51,700 nt of DNA, taken from Muribaculaceae bacterium (lineage in GTDB: Bacteria > Bacteroidota > Bacteroidia > Bacteroidales > Muribaculaceae). Shown piece by piece: positions 42,501-50,711 of this stretch. The position numbers and the translations under genes were made by a program. Every line of letters starts with the position of its first letter. The stretch's first letter is position 1. The stretch is from positions 1 to 51,700 of the forward strand of contig JAFZRJ010000011.1 in NCBI GenBank assembly GCA_017619935.1, written 5' to 3'. The notes under the pieces are model-generated. The model saw nothing but the letters and a program-made list of their open reading frames with translations. It did not search any database and was not told the DNA's origin.

Positions 42501-42553
42501 CTCATCACTGCCATCAACGCCACAATAGCAGTCTGCATTCTTAGTCTTTTCAT
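39539..42553 (-). CDS. glycoside hydrolase family 3 fused to a serine beta-lactamase-like hydrolase
   Basis: A 1004-residue exported protein with a signal peptide (about 1-21). The GH3 part (about 40-370, NagZ-like) has Lys-His-Phe-Pro-Gly-His-Gly at 216-222 and the likely nucleophile Asp302 in Phe-Thr-Asp-Ala-Leu-Gly-Met. A GH3 C-terminal domain (about 395-560) follows. The last 400 residues are a class C-type serine hydrolase with Ser649-x-x-Lys652 and a Tyr-Ser-Cys-Leu-Asn motif in the Tyr-x-Asn position. This architecture recurs in Bacteroidetes and probably acts on peptidoglycan fragments or beta-N-acetyl sugars plus an attached peptide. It lies 56 bp after the 5'-nucleotidase gene and is probably co-transcribed. 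Confidence 0.93.
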   Translation of the reverse strand: MKRLRMQTAIVALMAVMSLGARDKGAQPTIFNNVDQKAMEAWVETQISAMTPEQRVSQLIIMAVDPKDDEPTRALVKRYVSENRVGGLIYNECTVHELASITNYAQSLAAVPLMITIDGEWGLAMRVDKTPKFPRNLLLGAIDDDKLLYQYGREVARELRRAGIHVNFAPVLDVNDNPKNPVIGSRSFGESPEQVSRHAIAYARGLEDGGVLSVGKHFPGHGSSIEDSHKTLPVIDKSMREINTCELVPFRHYIDAGLSGILMAHLNVPAIDDSGRPTTMSRRCVTDLLKKQMGFSGLVFTDALGMEGVKKNMTGSPCVNALLAGNDVLLMPANADAEVQAVMTAIGAGQLSQSDIDERCRKMLRYKYALGITTGQNVVENGLAAELNAAPSQALMRQLMGGAVTVIKNHKDILPIRNLQSRHIAVVTIGGEKGKKAMFHNRADDYAAITSYHYQTGESASALAQQLKDGRYNLILVALCDDDATSRYALQTIAKQCDHLVVTIMNKPYDIAHCADVITSSHVKAVVLTYQSGDLAEDYAVQTIFGGNAAQGNLPVSVKCGNKTYKAGHGIHYVACRLGYTLPSEVGMNDYLLHQIDSVANLGVRAKAFSGCQVVVGRHGKIVCKRSYGETDFGSGVAVDDNTLYGLASVSKATGTLSAVMKLYDDGKFKLDEPVSRVITDLRDGDKSDLTFRDLLYHETGMPASLNMWNMMMDQNTYTGTLVANSADDVHTIKIMNGAWGHKDARLRTDILSTSKTDRFNIAIADGIWGGRVTYDSIMQRIYHAKLGKKKYLYSCLNFCLLADAVQRMSKAPLNYFVNSYVFAPLGAYHTLYRPLSKFPREQIAYTEVDTYLRRQHIHGYVHDELAAFSGGVQGNAGLFSSANDLAKLLQLWLNGGTYGGMRFYKPSTVDVFTTQKSANSHRGLGFDKPVVGDPEASNTCAEATPETFGHTGFTGTCFWVDPKNDMFYIFLSNRVSPTRNNPNFSRISARSHIQSLIYKSLKD

Positions 42554-42609
42554 CCCGTAAGATTTTTACCGCAAATGCTCGTTAAACATCTGTACCAAAT
42601 AGCGAAATT

Positions 42610-44130
42610 TTACTTTTTCAGCATACGCACTTCATCGGTGCTGTCTATCTTCTTACCTTGAGCGCTGAGCGACTTCACATAGTTAAGGATGTGTTCGCCA
42701 TATTTCACGTCATCCTCAAAGAGGCGAGTGGCTTTTGTCAGCGGCACCATGTAGTCTCCTCCATTAGCCAGATAGTCAATGGTGGCCATACGGTATTTCT
42801 TCTTGGGGTCCACTTTCTTGCCATTGACCTTGGCCGAAGTGATTTCGCCCTTGTCATTGAACGTCACCTTGAGTTCCTTGCTCACAGCATCGCCTCCGCG
42901 ACCTGCCATCACCTTCAGCGCGTCGAGCAAGTCCTGACCAGTGATTTCAAGCACCATGAAACGGTTGTCGAAGGGGAACATCGAACTAATCAAGCCTTCG
43001 GTAACGACACCTTCTGGCATATCGGTGCGGATACCGCCCTTGTTCATGATGGCAAACTGCACGTCTTTCACGCCCGACAAAGCGGGTATGATAGCCATCG
43101 TGGCATCACTCACCCAGTTCTGGGCGGCAGCACTCTTGTTATTCATATATCGTACCGACTCGCCCACAGGATTATTCATCAGCGAATCCACACCATGCTT
43201 GTAATAACCCAACCAAGCTTCCATGGCAGGATAGGACTTTGCAGCCTCATCCCAATCGGAATTGACAGGAATCTGATTATACACCACATTGCCAGTTTCC
43301 AAATCCAAATCGTAAGTGGCTACAAACTTGCCGCTCTTTCCGTTTTGGCCGATGGGGATGGGACGGCCGTCGGCATTCATTACGGTGGCATATTCTGTAC
43401 CGGGTTTTACCACGGTATGAGAGTGGCCGCCAATTACCAAGTCGATGTAATGGCTCGACTTGATGACATCTACATCGTTAGGCTCGTTGGGGTCATATGA
43501 AGTGTAACCAATGTGTGAGATCATCACCGCATAATCCACTTTCAACACTTCCTTCAGGAAACGGGCTGTGGCGTCTGCCACGTCGAGCGAACGCACATAA
43601 CGCACGCCTTTATAGTTGTTCGCCGAAATCAGTCCTTCAGGATTTACGTTGATGCCGAAGAATCCCACACGCTTGTCGCCATAAGCCTTGATGACATACG
43701 GCTCAAACATGCCTTCCATCGGGGTTCCGCTAAAATCATAGTTCACACTCAGTTTTTTGGCTTTCACATGGCTATAATAACCAGCAACACTTTCCAAACC
43801 GTTGTCAAACTCATGGTTGCCAATCACAATCATGTCATAACTCAGTGTGTCGAGCAACGCATATTCCACCTCGCCACCATAGAGCGAAAAATACACCGTG
43901 CCTTGCACAGCATCGCCGGCATGCACCAGCAGTGTGTTCTTGTTGTCACGACGCACCTGGTCGTAGATGGCGCGACGACGCATCACACCTCCCTGATTGT
44001 CGTTGGCTGGCTCGATTTGCGAATGTGTGTCATTCGACGCAATAATCACCACATGCTCGGCCTGCACAGCCACAGCCGCCATGACTATCATCACAGCAGC
44101 AATAAGGATTTTTCTTAAGTTATTCATCAT
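42610..44130 (-). CDS. 5'-nucleotidase / metallophosphatase (UshA-like)
   Basis: A 506-residue exported protein. After a signal peptide (about 1-24) comes the calcineurin-like metallophosphatase domain with Asn-Asp-Thr-His-Ser, His-Ala-Gly-Asp, Gly-Asn-His-Glu-Phe-Asp and Gly-Gly-His-Ser-His-Thr (metal ligands), then the 5'-nucleotidase C-terminal domain with Asn-Lys-Gly-Gly-Ile-Arg and Phe-Pro-Phe-Asp-Asn. It probably cleaves phosphate from nucleotides in the periplasm. The start is set at Met-Met-Asn-Asn (44130), because codons upstream to 44193 run through the promoter. Confidence 0.94.
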   Translation of the reverse strand: MMNNLRKILIAAVMIVMAAVAVQAEHVVIIASNDTHSQIEPANDNQGGVMRRRAIYDQVRRDNKNTLLVHAGDAVQGTVYFSLYGGEVEYALLDTLSYDMIVIGNHEFDNGLESVAGYYSHVKAKKLSVNYDFSGTPMEGMFEPYVIKAYGDKRVGFFGINVNPEGLISANNYKGVRYVRSLDVADATARFLKEVLKVDYAVMISHIGYTSYDPNEPNDVDVIKSSHYIDLVIGGHSHTVVKPGTEYATVMNADGRPIPIGQNGKSGKFVATYDLDLETGNVVYNQIPVNSDWDEAAKSYPAMEAWLGYYKHGVDSLMNNPVGESVRYMNNKSAAAQNWVSDATMAIIPALSGVKDVQFAIMNKGGIRTDMPEGVVTEGLISSMFPFDNRFMVLEITGQDLLDALKVMAGRGGDAVSKELKVTFNDKGEITSAKVNGKKVDPKKKYRMATIDYLANGGDYMVPLTKATRLFEDDVKYGEHILNYVKSLSAQGKKIDSTDEVRMLKK

Positions 44131-44162
44131 TTTATTATTTGATATAATTTGTTTCAATGTTG

Positions 44163-44194
44163 CAAAGTTACACCAACTCACCCAAAAACACAAA
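44163..44194 (-). promoter_or_regulatory. promoter of the 5'-nucleotidase gene
   Basis: On the minus strand, TTTG (44191-44194), a 20-nt spacer and TAACTTTG (44163-44170). Transcription should start near 44157, which fixes 44130 rather than 44193 as the translation start. Confidence 0.75.
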
Positions 44195-44238
44195 TAAAAT
44201 CGCCACTACGCACCCGATGGAAAACCATCGAAAATGTT

Positions 44239-45420
44239 TCAGCACGATTCGGTTTTGCGACAAATGAGCAATATACGCTTGCCCGACGCCGTGGTTGTAC
44301 CAAAGATGTAGGTGTCGCCACCATCTTTGAGACCTAGGCGCTTGGCCAAATCAGCGGCCCGCATCGGAAAGTTCCGCACCGCCACATTGGCATGGCTGAT
44401 GCCGACCAATATGTGTTTCAATTCGCCTTTATTCATGGTCGTTACTGCATCTATGATAAAGCACCGGCCGCTGAAATTATCGGCATATTTGTCTGAAACC
44501 AACAAATGGCTGTCGTGACTCACCACTTGCATCCCATAGTATTCCGCCACCTGATTAAAGCAACCGGCTTTCATCATCGACGGGTTGGGTTCGTAGAGGT
44601 ACATCACCCCGCGACTCTCACCATCCCACAATTCTACCGCTGGTATCGTTCCACCCAACTCATAGGCAAAATCTATTCCATCGTTCACGCAATGCACTGT
44701 CTTCGGCGACAGCGCACCGCGACGCATGAGCACAAGCAATTCCTTGCATTCCCCTCCCGTGCTCACTATGTGCACATCGGTCACGCATGGCAATGTGGCC
44801 AGCACGTGGCTCACATCAAGCATAGGCGACAGTTTTACTAGCACAGTCGGAGCTTTGGCTAGCAGTGTGTCGGCCAGCGCCTGCACATCGGGCGTACAGT
44901 CGGCTATGCTATAGGTTCGCCGCCCCGCAGCATCGCGACGGGCGGGATCCAGATAGATGACATCGACAGGAAACATATCATTTAAATACTGGACGCCGTC
45001 ACCATTCACCACTTCAATATTGTCAAATTCCATCAAACGGAAGTTATGGTCTACAATTTCGCACAAGGCCTCTTGACGTTCGACATAAATAGCCCGCTGG
45101 AAGCCCCTGGACATAAACGAGAAATCCACTCCTAGCCCTCCGGTAAGATCAACCAGCGTACCACCGCTCAACAGCGACGCCTTGTAACGCGCGGCCGCCT
45201 CTCCAGAGCATTGTTCCAGAGCAAGATGTGGAGGATAAACAATGCCTTCTATCGCGGCCCATGCAGGCAACTTATGGCGAGCCACTTCACGACCGGCGAT
45301 TTGGTCGAGCGCAAAGGGCATATCCACATCATGCCGACGAGGCTGCAAGGCCAACCGCCTCACATCCTCACCGGTGTGTTCGCGAATATAGAGCCTTGTA
45401 GCCTCGTTGATCTGCAACAT
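44239..45420 (-). CDS. class I SAM-dependent methyltransferase with THUMP-like C-terminal domain
   Basis: A 393-residue protein. The Rossmann methyltransferase core has Asp-Leu-Thr-Gly-Gly-Leu-Gly-Val-Asp (SAM binding) and the catalytic-loop pattern Tyr-Leu-Asp-Pro-Ala-Arg-Arg. The C-terminal THUMP-like domain ends Arg-Ala-Ala-Asp-Leu-Ala-Lys-Arg-Leu-Gly-Leu. Such proteins are widespread in Bacteroidetes and probably modify RNA; the substrate is unknown. It starts 19 bp after gpmI on the same strand. Confidence 0.9.
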   Translation of the reverse strand: MLQINEATRLYIREHTGEDVRRLALQPRRHDVDMPFALDQIAGREVARHKLPAWAAIEGIVYPPHLALEQCSGEAAARYKASLLSGGTLVDLTGGLGVDFSFMSRGFQRAIYVERQEALCEIVDHNFRLMEFDNIEVVNGDGVQYLNDMFPVDVIYLDPARRDAAGRRTYSIADCTPDVQALADTLLAKAPTVLVKLSPMLDVSHVLATLPCVTDVHIVSTGGECKELLVLMRRGALSPKTVHCVNDGIDFAYELGGTIPAVELWDGESRGVMYLYEPNPSMMKAGCFNQVAEYYGMQVVSHDSHLLVSDKYADNFSGRCFIIDAVTTMNKGELKHILVGISHANVAVRNFPMRAADLAKRLGLKDGGDTYIFGTTTASGKRILLICRKTESC

Positions 45421-45438
45421 CGTGACAAACAGATGGAT

Positions 45439-46959
45439 TTATCGCTCGATGAGCGGTGTGCCTGTCATGTCGGCAGGTTGCGGCAAATCCATGATTTGCA
45501 GGATGGTGGGCGCCACGTCGGCCAATCGGCCCGCTTTCACCATCGCCTCACGGTTTTCCGTCACATAGATGCACGGAACTGGATTGAGCGAATGAGCCGT
45601 ATTGGGCATTCCATCGGGATTGACGGCATGGTCGGCATTGCCATGGTCGGCAATGATAATCGCCTCATATCCTGCCATGCGCGCAGCCTCCACGGTGTCG
45701 CGCACGCAGGTGTCGATGGCGGTCACCGCGTCCTGGATAGCCAAATACACGCCTGTATGACCCACCATATCGCCATTGGCATAATTCACCACAATGAAGT
45801 CATATTGCTCGGTTCCGATGGCTTCCACCAACTTGTCGCGCACCTCATAAGCACTCATTTCGGGCTTGAGGTCGTAAGTAGCCACCTTGGGCGAAGGCAC
45901 CAAGATGCGGTCTTCGCCATCGTATGGAGCCTCACGACCACCGTTGAAGAAGAAGGTGACATGAGCATATTTCTCCGTCTCGGCAATGTGCAACTGACGT
46001 TTGCCGATTGATGACAAATATTCGCCCAGGGTATTGGTTACATCCTCCTTGGGGAATAAGATATGAACACCCGTAAATGTGGCATCATACGGAGTCATGC
46101 AGTAATACTGCAAACCCGGAATAGTGCGCATACCAGCCTCGGGCATATCCTTCTGAGTCAAGGCGATGGTTATCTCCTTGGCGCGGTCGTTGCGATAGTT
46201 GAAGAAAATCACCACATCGCCCTCCTTGATGCGACCGTCAACGGTAGAATTCACAATGGGTTTGATGAATTCATCGGTCACTTTTTCATCATAACTCTCC
46301 TGGATGGCGCGCGTCATGTTGTCGCTCTGGCGACCCTCGCCATTCACCAGTTGGTCGTAGGCCAACTTGATGCGGTCCCAGTTCTTGTCACGGTCCATGG
46401 CATAATAACGGCCAGTTATTGTCGCCACCACACCCGCCGACTTGGCACAATGGGCCTCCACGTCGGCCACAAAACCCTTGCCGCTCTCGGGGTCGGTATC
46501 ACGGCCGTCCATGAAACAGTGGATGAACACATCTTTCAGCCCATAGTCCTTTGCCAGGTCGCACAAGGCATACAGATGGTCAATCGAACTATGCACGCCG
46601 CCCGTTGATGTCAGCCCCATGAAATGGATGCCCTTACCCGTCTGTTGGGCGTAAGTGAAGGCGTTCACAATTTCCGGGTTGCGTTTGATGGACCCGTCAG
46701 CGATAGATTTGTTAATCTTCACCAGGTCCTGGTACACCACTCGGCCGGCACCGATGTTGAGGTGCCCCACCTCGCTGTTACCCATCTGCCCGTCGGGCAA
46801 ACCCACATTTTCGCCACTTGCCTGGAGTTGGTTGTTTGGATAACGCGCCAACAGATAGTCCCAGTAAGGAGTGGGCGTATAATAAATGGCATTACTCTTG
46901 GCATGAGGGCCTACGCCCCAGCCGTCAAGAATCATCAATAAAGCTTTCTGTCCCTTCAT
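45439..46959 (-). CDS. gpmI: 2,3-bisphosphoglycerate-independent phosphoglycerate mutase
   Basis: A 506-residue Mn2+-dependent glycolytic enzyme that interconverts 3- and 2-phosphoglycerate. Visible are Ile-Leu-Asp-Gly-Trp-Gly at 10-15 (metal ligand Asp12), Asn-Ser-Glu-Val-Gly-His with the phosphoserine Ser62, and Asp-His-Gly-Asn-Ala-Asp later. The length is typical. The start is at 46959; the upstream in-frame ATG (47004) overlaps the -7 element at 47002-47009. Confidence 0.96.
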   Translation of the reverse strand: MKGQKALLMILDGWGVGPHAKSNAIYYTPTPYWDYLLARYPNNQLQASGENVGLPDGQMGNSEVGHLNIGAGRVVYQDLVKINKSIADGSIKRNPEIVNAFTYAQQTGKGIHFMGLTSTGGVHSSIDHLYALCDLAKDYGLKDVFIHCFMDGRDTDPESGKGFVADVEAHCAKSAGVVATITGRYYAMDRDKNWDRIKLAYDQLVNGEGRQSDNMTRAIQESYDEKVTDEFIKPIVNSTVDGRIKEGDVVIFFNYRNDRAKEITIALTQKDMPEAGMRTIPGLQYYCMTPYDATFTGVHILFPKEDVTNTLGEYLSSIGKRQLHIAETEKYAHVTFFFNGGREAPYDGEDRILVPSPKVATYDLKPEMSAYEVRDKLVEAIGTEQYDFIVVNYANGDMVGHTGVYLAIQDAVTAIDTCVRDTVEAARMAGYEAIIIADHGNADHAVNPDGMPNTAHSLNPVPCIYVTENREAMVKAGRLADVAPTILQIMDLPQPADMTGTPLIER

Positions 46960-47001
46960 TTTTTCTTTCTTTTCAAAAATGCACCAAATGATAATTTCAT
47001 G

Positions 47002-47009
47002 CAAATTTA
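47002..47009 (-). promoter_or_regulatory. -7 element upstream of gpmI
   Basis: TAAATTTG on the minus strand, a full match, about 43 nt before the start. No TTG at the usual distance is visible. The rest of the gap up to 47181 shows nothing I can assign. Confidence 0.5.
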
Positions 47010-47181
47010 GCTATAATTCCCGAATAATAAGCCAGTCATTATAAAAAAGACCGATAAAAACACCAGATAGTAGTCAAAAGCCCTATTGCAAAGTGCCAAA
47101 TAGGTAGTCATCTTTCATGGGCTTGAAAATTTGGTGAGTGCCAAGCACATCATTTTTTATTGTACAAACGGGCGTAACAAA

Positions 47182-47203
47182 GGCGGCCCCACATGGAGCC
47201 GCC
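47182..47203 (-). terminator. hairpin after the helical-repeat gene
   Basis: GGCGGC/GCCGCC stem with a 10-nt loop. On the minus strand it is followed only by TTTGTT, so termination may be partial. Confidence 0.5.
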
Positions 47204-47228
47204 CAGGTTACAGCGTGTCGCTGCACGA

Positions 47229-47501
47229 TTATTTCTCTTCTTCTTTCTTGCCGAAAGTGTCCTTGAGGAAGTCAACAGCCTTGTCGACCATTCCTTCAAC
47301 TTTGTCGTCAAGCGAATCGGGAGTGATTGATTTGCCCACTTCCACGGCTTTCTTCTTCAGTTCATCAGCGTTTTCCAGCAAATCACCGGCCTTCTCACCG
47401 ATGAAGTCCTTTGCCTTGTCCACCAATTCACCGGCATCGCCCACCTTATCGCCAATAAAATCTTTCGCAGCATCTAAGATGCCTTTTTTCTCTTCTGCCA
47501 T
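47229..47501 (-). CDS. small amphipathic helical-repeat protein
   Basis: A 90-residue protein of charged amphipathic helices. An 18-residue unit occurs twice in tandem: Ala-Lys-Asp-Phe-Ile-Gly-Asp-Lys-Val-Gly-Asp, then Ala-Lys-Asp-Phe-Ile-Gly-Glu-Lys-Ala-Gly-Asp. A related Lys-Ala-Val-Asp-Phe-Leu-Lys-Asp copy is near the C-terminus, which ends in Lys-Lys-Glu-Glu-Glu-Lys. There is no signal peptide. It resembles small stress-related or antitoxin-like helical proteins in composition only; I cannot assign a function. A weak promoter (47565-47595) lies upstream. Confidence 0.75.
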   Translation of the reverse strand: MAEEKKGILDAAKDFIGDKVGDAGELVDKAKDFIGEKAGDLLENADELKKKAVEVGKSITPDSLDDKVEGMVDKAVDFLKDTFGKKEEEK

Positions 47502-47564
47502 AGTTTCTTGATTTTTAGTTTGCGCCTACTCCCTTTCGAGCGTTTCGGCCATCTCTTTCGCTTG

Positions 47565-47595
47565 CGAAATTACATAATTAAATTGACAATTGCAA
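47565..47595 (-). promoter_or_regulatory. possible promoter of the helical-repeat gene
   Basis: On the minus strand, TTG (47593-47595), a 20-nt spacer and TAATTTCG (47565-47572), one mismatch to TAnnTTTG. Confidence 0.4.
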
Positions 47596-47655
47596 CAAAA
47601 TGTAATAAAGTGACGCATTTTTATCTCTACGTCTTCAAAAAATGTGGCCAACCAT

Positions 47656-47693
47656 AAAAAAACAACGAGGAAGCCACCAATGTGAACCTCCTC
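47656..47693 (-). terminator. terminator after rplS
   Basis: A GAGGA/TCCTC outer stem (47667-47671 with 47689-47693) followed on the minus strand by GTTGTTTTTTT. Confidence 0.65.
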
Positions 47694-47720
47694 ATGTTTT
47701 CATCTTTGTTGTAAAGAGCT

Positions 47721-48083
47721 TTAAGCCTCTTTCTTGACGATGCGACGCTCTTTGATGCGAGCCTTCTTACCTGTGAGCTTGCGCAAGTAGTACAGCTTTG
47801 CGCGACGCACCTTACCGTGCTTGTTGATGGCGATATTGTCGATGAACGGAGACTCAATGGGGAAAATGCGCTCCACACCGATGTTGTCACTGATCTTGCG
47901 AACAGTAAAACGTTTCTTCTCACCTTCGCCAGTGATGCGAATCACCACACCACGGTACTGCTGGATACGTTCCTTGTTACCCTCTTTGATGCGATAAGAC
48001 ACTGTGATGGTGTCGCCAGGGAAAAACTCAGGAAGTTCCTTGCCTGTTGCAAATGCTTGCTCAACAACCTTAATTAAATCCAT
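47721..48083 (-). CDS. rplS: 50S ribosomal protein L19
   Basis: A 120-residue ribosomal protein. The features are Phe-Pro-Gly-Asp-Thr-Ile near 22-27, Gln-Gln-Tyr-Arg-Gly-Val-Val-Ile, and Arg-Arg-Ala-Lys-Leu-Tyr-Tyr-Leu-Arg near the end, all standard for L19 at the 30S-50S interface. The start is at Met-Asp-Leu-Ile (48083); the open frame to 48134 adds non-conserved residues. It is alone on its transcript, with a promoter at 48169-48198. Confidence 0.97.
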   Translation of the reverse strand: MDLIKVVEQAFATGKELPEFFPGDTITVSYRIKEGNKERIQQYRGVVIRITGEGEKKRFTVRKISDNIGVERIFPIESPFIDNIAINKHGKVRRAKLYYLRKLTGKKARIKERRIVKKEA

Positions 48084-48168
48084 TGTTATAGGTTTTAATT
48101 CATTAATAATCAATTCGCAATATGCGCAAGCCACTCGATTTTCTTGCCAGAGATTGCGAAAAGCGGCA

Positions 48169-48198
48169 CAAAATTACAACGATTTTTTTGTTTGGCAA
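48169..48198 (-). promoter_or_regulatory. promoter of rplS
   Basis: On the minus strand, TTG (48196-48198), a 19-nt spacer and TAATTTTG (48169-48176). The leader is about 80 nt. The stretch 48199-48380 beyond it shows nothing else. Confidence 0.7.
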
Positions 48199-48380
48199 TG
48201 ATTTTTCCCAAATAAAATTGACAATTAACAATTTATAATCATTTCGGACCCACCAATCAAGCACACGCTTCCGACCTGATTGCCCCTCGGCATCAGCCGG
48301 CACTCGCCATCATTTCCAGCCATCAAATCGCTTGAAAACTGCAGTTCTTAGAGTTGTCGAAATTCAACAAATTACACCTT

Positions 48381-48965
48381 TTAGTCGCTGAGATACTGCT
48401 TGATGTATAATTCACAGTTAGCCACCAACTCATCGTACCACTCCTTGCCAAAGCGTTCAATGAGCGGCTCTTTCAAAAATTGGTAAGCACGCAATCCTTG
48501 CTTACGCCCCAGCACCTCGGCACATTTGCAAATTTTCCAACGGTTATAATTGACAGCCGAATAGCCATCGTACTGTTTCACCCTAACCGGATAGAGGTAG
48601 CACGAGATGGGTTTACGCATCGTAACACGTCCCGCACGATATGCCCGTTCGATGGCGCATGAACACAATCCTCCGGGCTCATAGCAAGTAAACACGCAGT
48701 TCTTCCCGTCGATAATGGAGGTCACCAGTTCGCCTTCGGGGTCGGTATAAGCCACCCCATTCTCGCGGATTTCCTGTTGCGCGCGAGGCAAAAGATCGTT
48801 CCACACTTCGGGCAAAATGGCCTCCAGTTGTTCGCGTTCGGCCTGCGTGATGGGAGCGCCGGCATCACCCTCAATGCAACAAGCGCCCAAGCAAGTGTCC
48901 AAATCGCAGCAGAAAAACCGTTCCACCAGATCAAGACTGACCAGCGTGTTTTGGATTTGAAACAT
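48381..48965 (-). CDS. DUF3109 family protein
   Basis: A 194-residue cytoplasmic protein rich in cysteines: Phe-Phe-Cys-Cys-Asp-Leu-x-x-Cys-x-Gly-Ala-Cys-Cys near 18-30, Cys-Val-Phe-Thr-Cys and Cys-Ser-Cys in the middle, and Ile-Cys-Lys-Cys later. This spacing matches the DUF3109 family, which probably binds a metal or Fe-S centre. Function unknown. It lies 33 bp after cdaA on the same strand. Confidence 0.88.
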   Translation of the reverse strand: MFQIQNTLVSLDLVERFFCCDLDTCLGACCIEGDAGAPITQAEREQLEAILPEVWNDLLPRAQQEIRENGVAYTDPEGELVTSIIDGKNCVFTCYEPGGLCSCAIERAYRAGRVTMRKPISCYLYPVRVKQYDGYSAVNYNRWKICKCAEVLGRKQGLRAYQFLKEPLIERFGKEWYDELVANCELYIKQYLSD

Positions 48966-48998
48966 AACAATCGTATCGAAAAAAACTATTGGCGAGCA

Positions 48999-49778
48999 TC
49001 AACTCTCGGCAATCTGCGACAGGGCGTGCTCCAACTCGGTACTGCTCAACTTTTGATGCAACTCGCCCTTATAGGCGTAGGAAATGTTACCTGTCTCTTC
49101 GCTCACCACAACGGCGATGGCGTCGGTGACCTGGGCGATGCCCAAAGCCGAGCGGTGACGCAAGCCCAAATAACGCGGCAAAGACGTGTCGTGCGACACC
49201 GGCAAAATACAGCCGGCACTCTTCACCTTATTATCCGCTATGATGAGCGCGCCATCATGAAGCGGACTGTTCTTAAAGAATATATTTTCAATCAATCGGG
49301 TATTGATGTTGGCGTCTATCATGTCACCCGTGTGTTCGTAGTCATCAAGCGGGACTTGTCGCTGGATGACAATCAGCGCGCCGGTCTTTGACTTGGACAT
49401 ACTCATGCAGGCATACACCACAGGCATCACCCAACGTTTGTCCTCATCGCTCGACGACTTGTGGCGAAACACCTTCGCTACAAAGCCCCAGCCTTTATGA
49501 GAACCCAGTTCTATCAAGAAACGCTTGATTTGGTCTTGGAAAAGGATCACCAAAATAAACAAACCGATGTCAATAAACTTGTCCATGATGGTGCCTATTA
49601 GCCTCATGTCTAATATTTTATACATCACCACCCACAGAATGACAAAAGCCAACACACCGATGAAGATGTTGAGCGACCCCGAATCCTTCATCGTACGATA
49701 CAGATAATACAGCATCGTGGCGACCAACAAAATGTCGAGCAAGTCCTTGACTCCAAATATCGCGAATATTGAGTTCAT
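48999..49778 (-). CDS. cdaA: diadenylate cyclase CdaA
   Basis: A 259-residue membrane protein that makes cyclic di-AMP from two ATP. Three N-terminal membrane helices (about 10-28, 36-55 and 62-82) precede the DAC domain with Asp-Gly-Ala-Leu-Ile and Arg-His-Arg-Ser-Ala-Leu-Gly (ATP-binding and catalytic motifs). Its start shares a base with the folP stop (49778), so translation is probably coupled; linking cdaA and folP is common in Bacteroidetes. Confidence 0.95.
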   Translation of the reverse strand: MNSIFAIFGVKDLLDILLVATMLYYLYRTMKDSGSLNIFIGVLAFVILWVVMYKILDMRLIGTIMDKFIDIGLFILVILFQDQIKRFLIELGSHKGWGFVAKVFRHKSSSDEDKRWVMPVVYACMSMSKSKTGALIVIQRQVPLDDYEHTGDMIDANINTRLIENIFFKNSPLHDGALIIADNKVKSAGCILPVSHDTSLPRYLGLRHRSALGIAQVTDAIAVVVSEETGNISYAYKGELHQKLSSTELEHALSQIAES

Positions 49779-50671
49779 TATAAGGAGAGTTTACTGTGTT
49801 TATTATTCCTGTTCAAAGTTTCTATCAAAGTGCAGGCTTCAACGGCAGCCCTCACGTCGTGCACCCGCAGAATGTGGGCACCCTGCAGCAGCGCCAGCGT
49901 GTTAATCACAACTGTTCCATTCAACGCGTCTTGAGGAGTGCAGCCAAGCGCTTTGTATATCATGGATTTGCGCGAGACCCCAACAAGCAACGGGACTTCC
50001 AGCGAGTGAAAGGCTTCCAAGCCCGACAACAATTCATAGTTTTGGTCCAGCGTTTTACTGAAGCCGAAACCTGGGTCAGCGATGATTTGTGTCACGCCCG
50101 CCTGCCGCCATAATGCGATGGTCTGAGCCAATTCGCTCAGCACGTCGCCAACCACATTGTCATATTGCGACAACTGTTGCATAGTCGCTGGTGTGCCACG
50201 CATGTGCATCACCACCGCAGGCACATGAAGCCGGGCGACCGTTCGGCTCATTTCCGGGTCCAACGTTCCACCCGATACATCGTTGATAACATCGACACCA
50301 AACTCTTCGACCGCCAGTTGGGCCACACGCGACCTGAAAGTATCGACCGAGACATACACATCGGGCGACACCCGTTTGACCACCTCCAGCGCCAGCGACA
50401 ACCGCAAGATTTCCTCCTCAGGCTCCACCACAGCAGCCCCTGGTCTTGTGGAATAAGCGCCCACGTCTATCATGTCGGCACCTTCGGTCACCATCTGTTC
50501 GACCCGCTCCTGCAATCCCTGCTCGGTCATGCGACGACTTTCGGCGTAGAACGAGTCGGGCGTCACATTGAGGATGCCCATTACCCAAGGACGTTCAATG
50601 GTCACTTCACGGCCACGCAAGTTCAATTGATATGTCTTGAATCTATTCAGCATGAGTTGTTCGGCTTTCAT
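49778..50671 (-). CDS. folP: dihydropteroate synthase
   Basis: A 297-residue TIM-barrel enzyme joining p-aminobenzoate to the pterin in folate synthesis. It has the motifs Met-Gly-Ile-Leu-Asn-Val-Thr-Pro-Asp-Ser-Phe (about 31-41), Asp-Val-Gly-Ala-Tyr-Ser-Thr-Arg-Pro-Gly and Asp-Pro-Gly-Phe-Gly-Phe-Ser-Lys-Thr. It overlaps cdaA by one base and lies 40 bp after the small membrane protein gene. Confidence 0.96.
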   Translation of the reverse strand: MKAEQLMLNRFKTYQLNLRGREVTIERPWVMGILNVTPDSFYAESRRMTEQGLQERVEQMVTEGADMIDVGAYSTRPGAAVVEPEEEILRLSLALEVVKRVSPDVYVSVDTFRSRVAQLAVEEFGVDVINDVSGGTLDPEMSRTVARLHVPAVVMHMRGTPATMQQLSQYDNVVGDVLSELAQTIALWRQAGVTQIIADPGFGFSKTLDQNYELLSGLEAFHSLEVPLLVGVSRKSMIYKALGCTPQDALNGTVVINTLALLQGAHILRVHDVRAAVEACTLIETLNRNNKHSKLSL

Positions 50672-50711
50672 TTAATACATGGGGGTCTTTGTCCATCGTT
50701 CACAACGCACC

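Noticed and set aside
45211-46011. Plus-strand ORF of 266 codons opposite gpmI and the methyltransferase gene
   Set aside because: It spans two well-supported minus-strand genes and has no recognisable motif.
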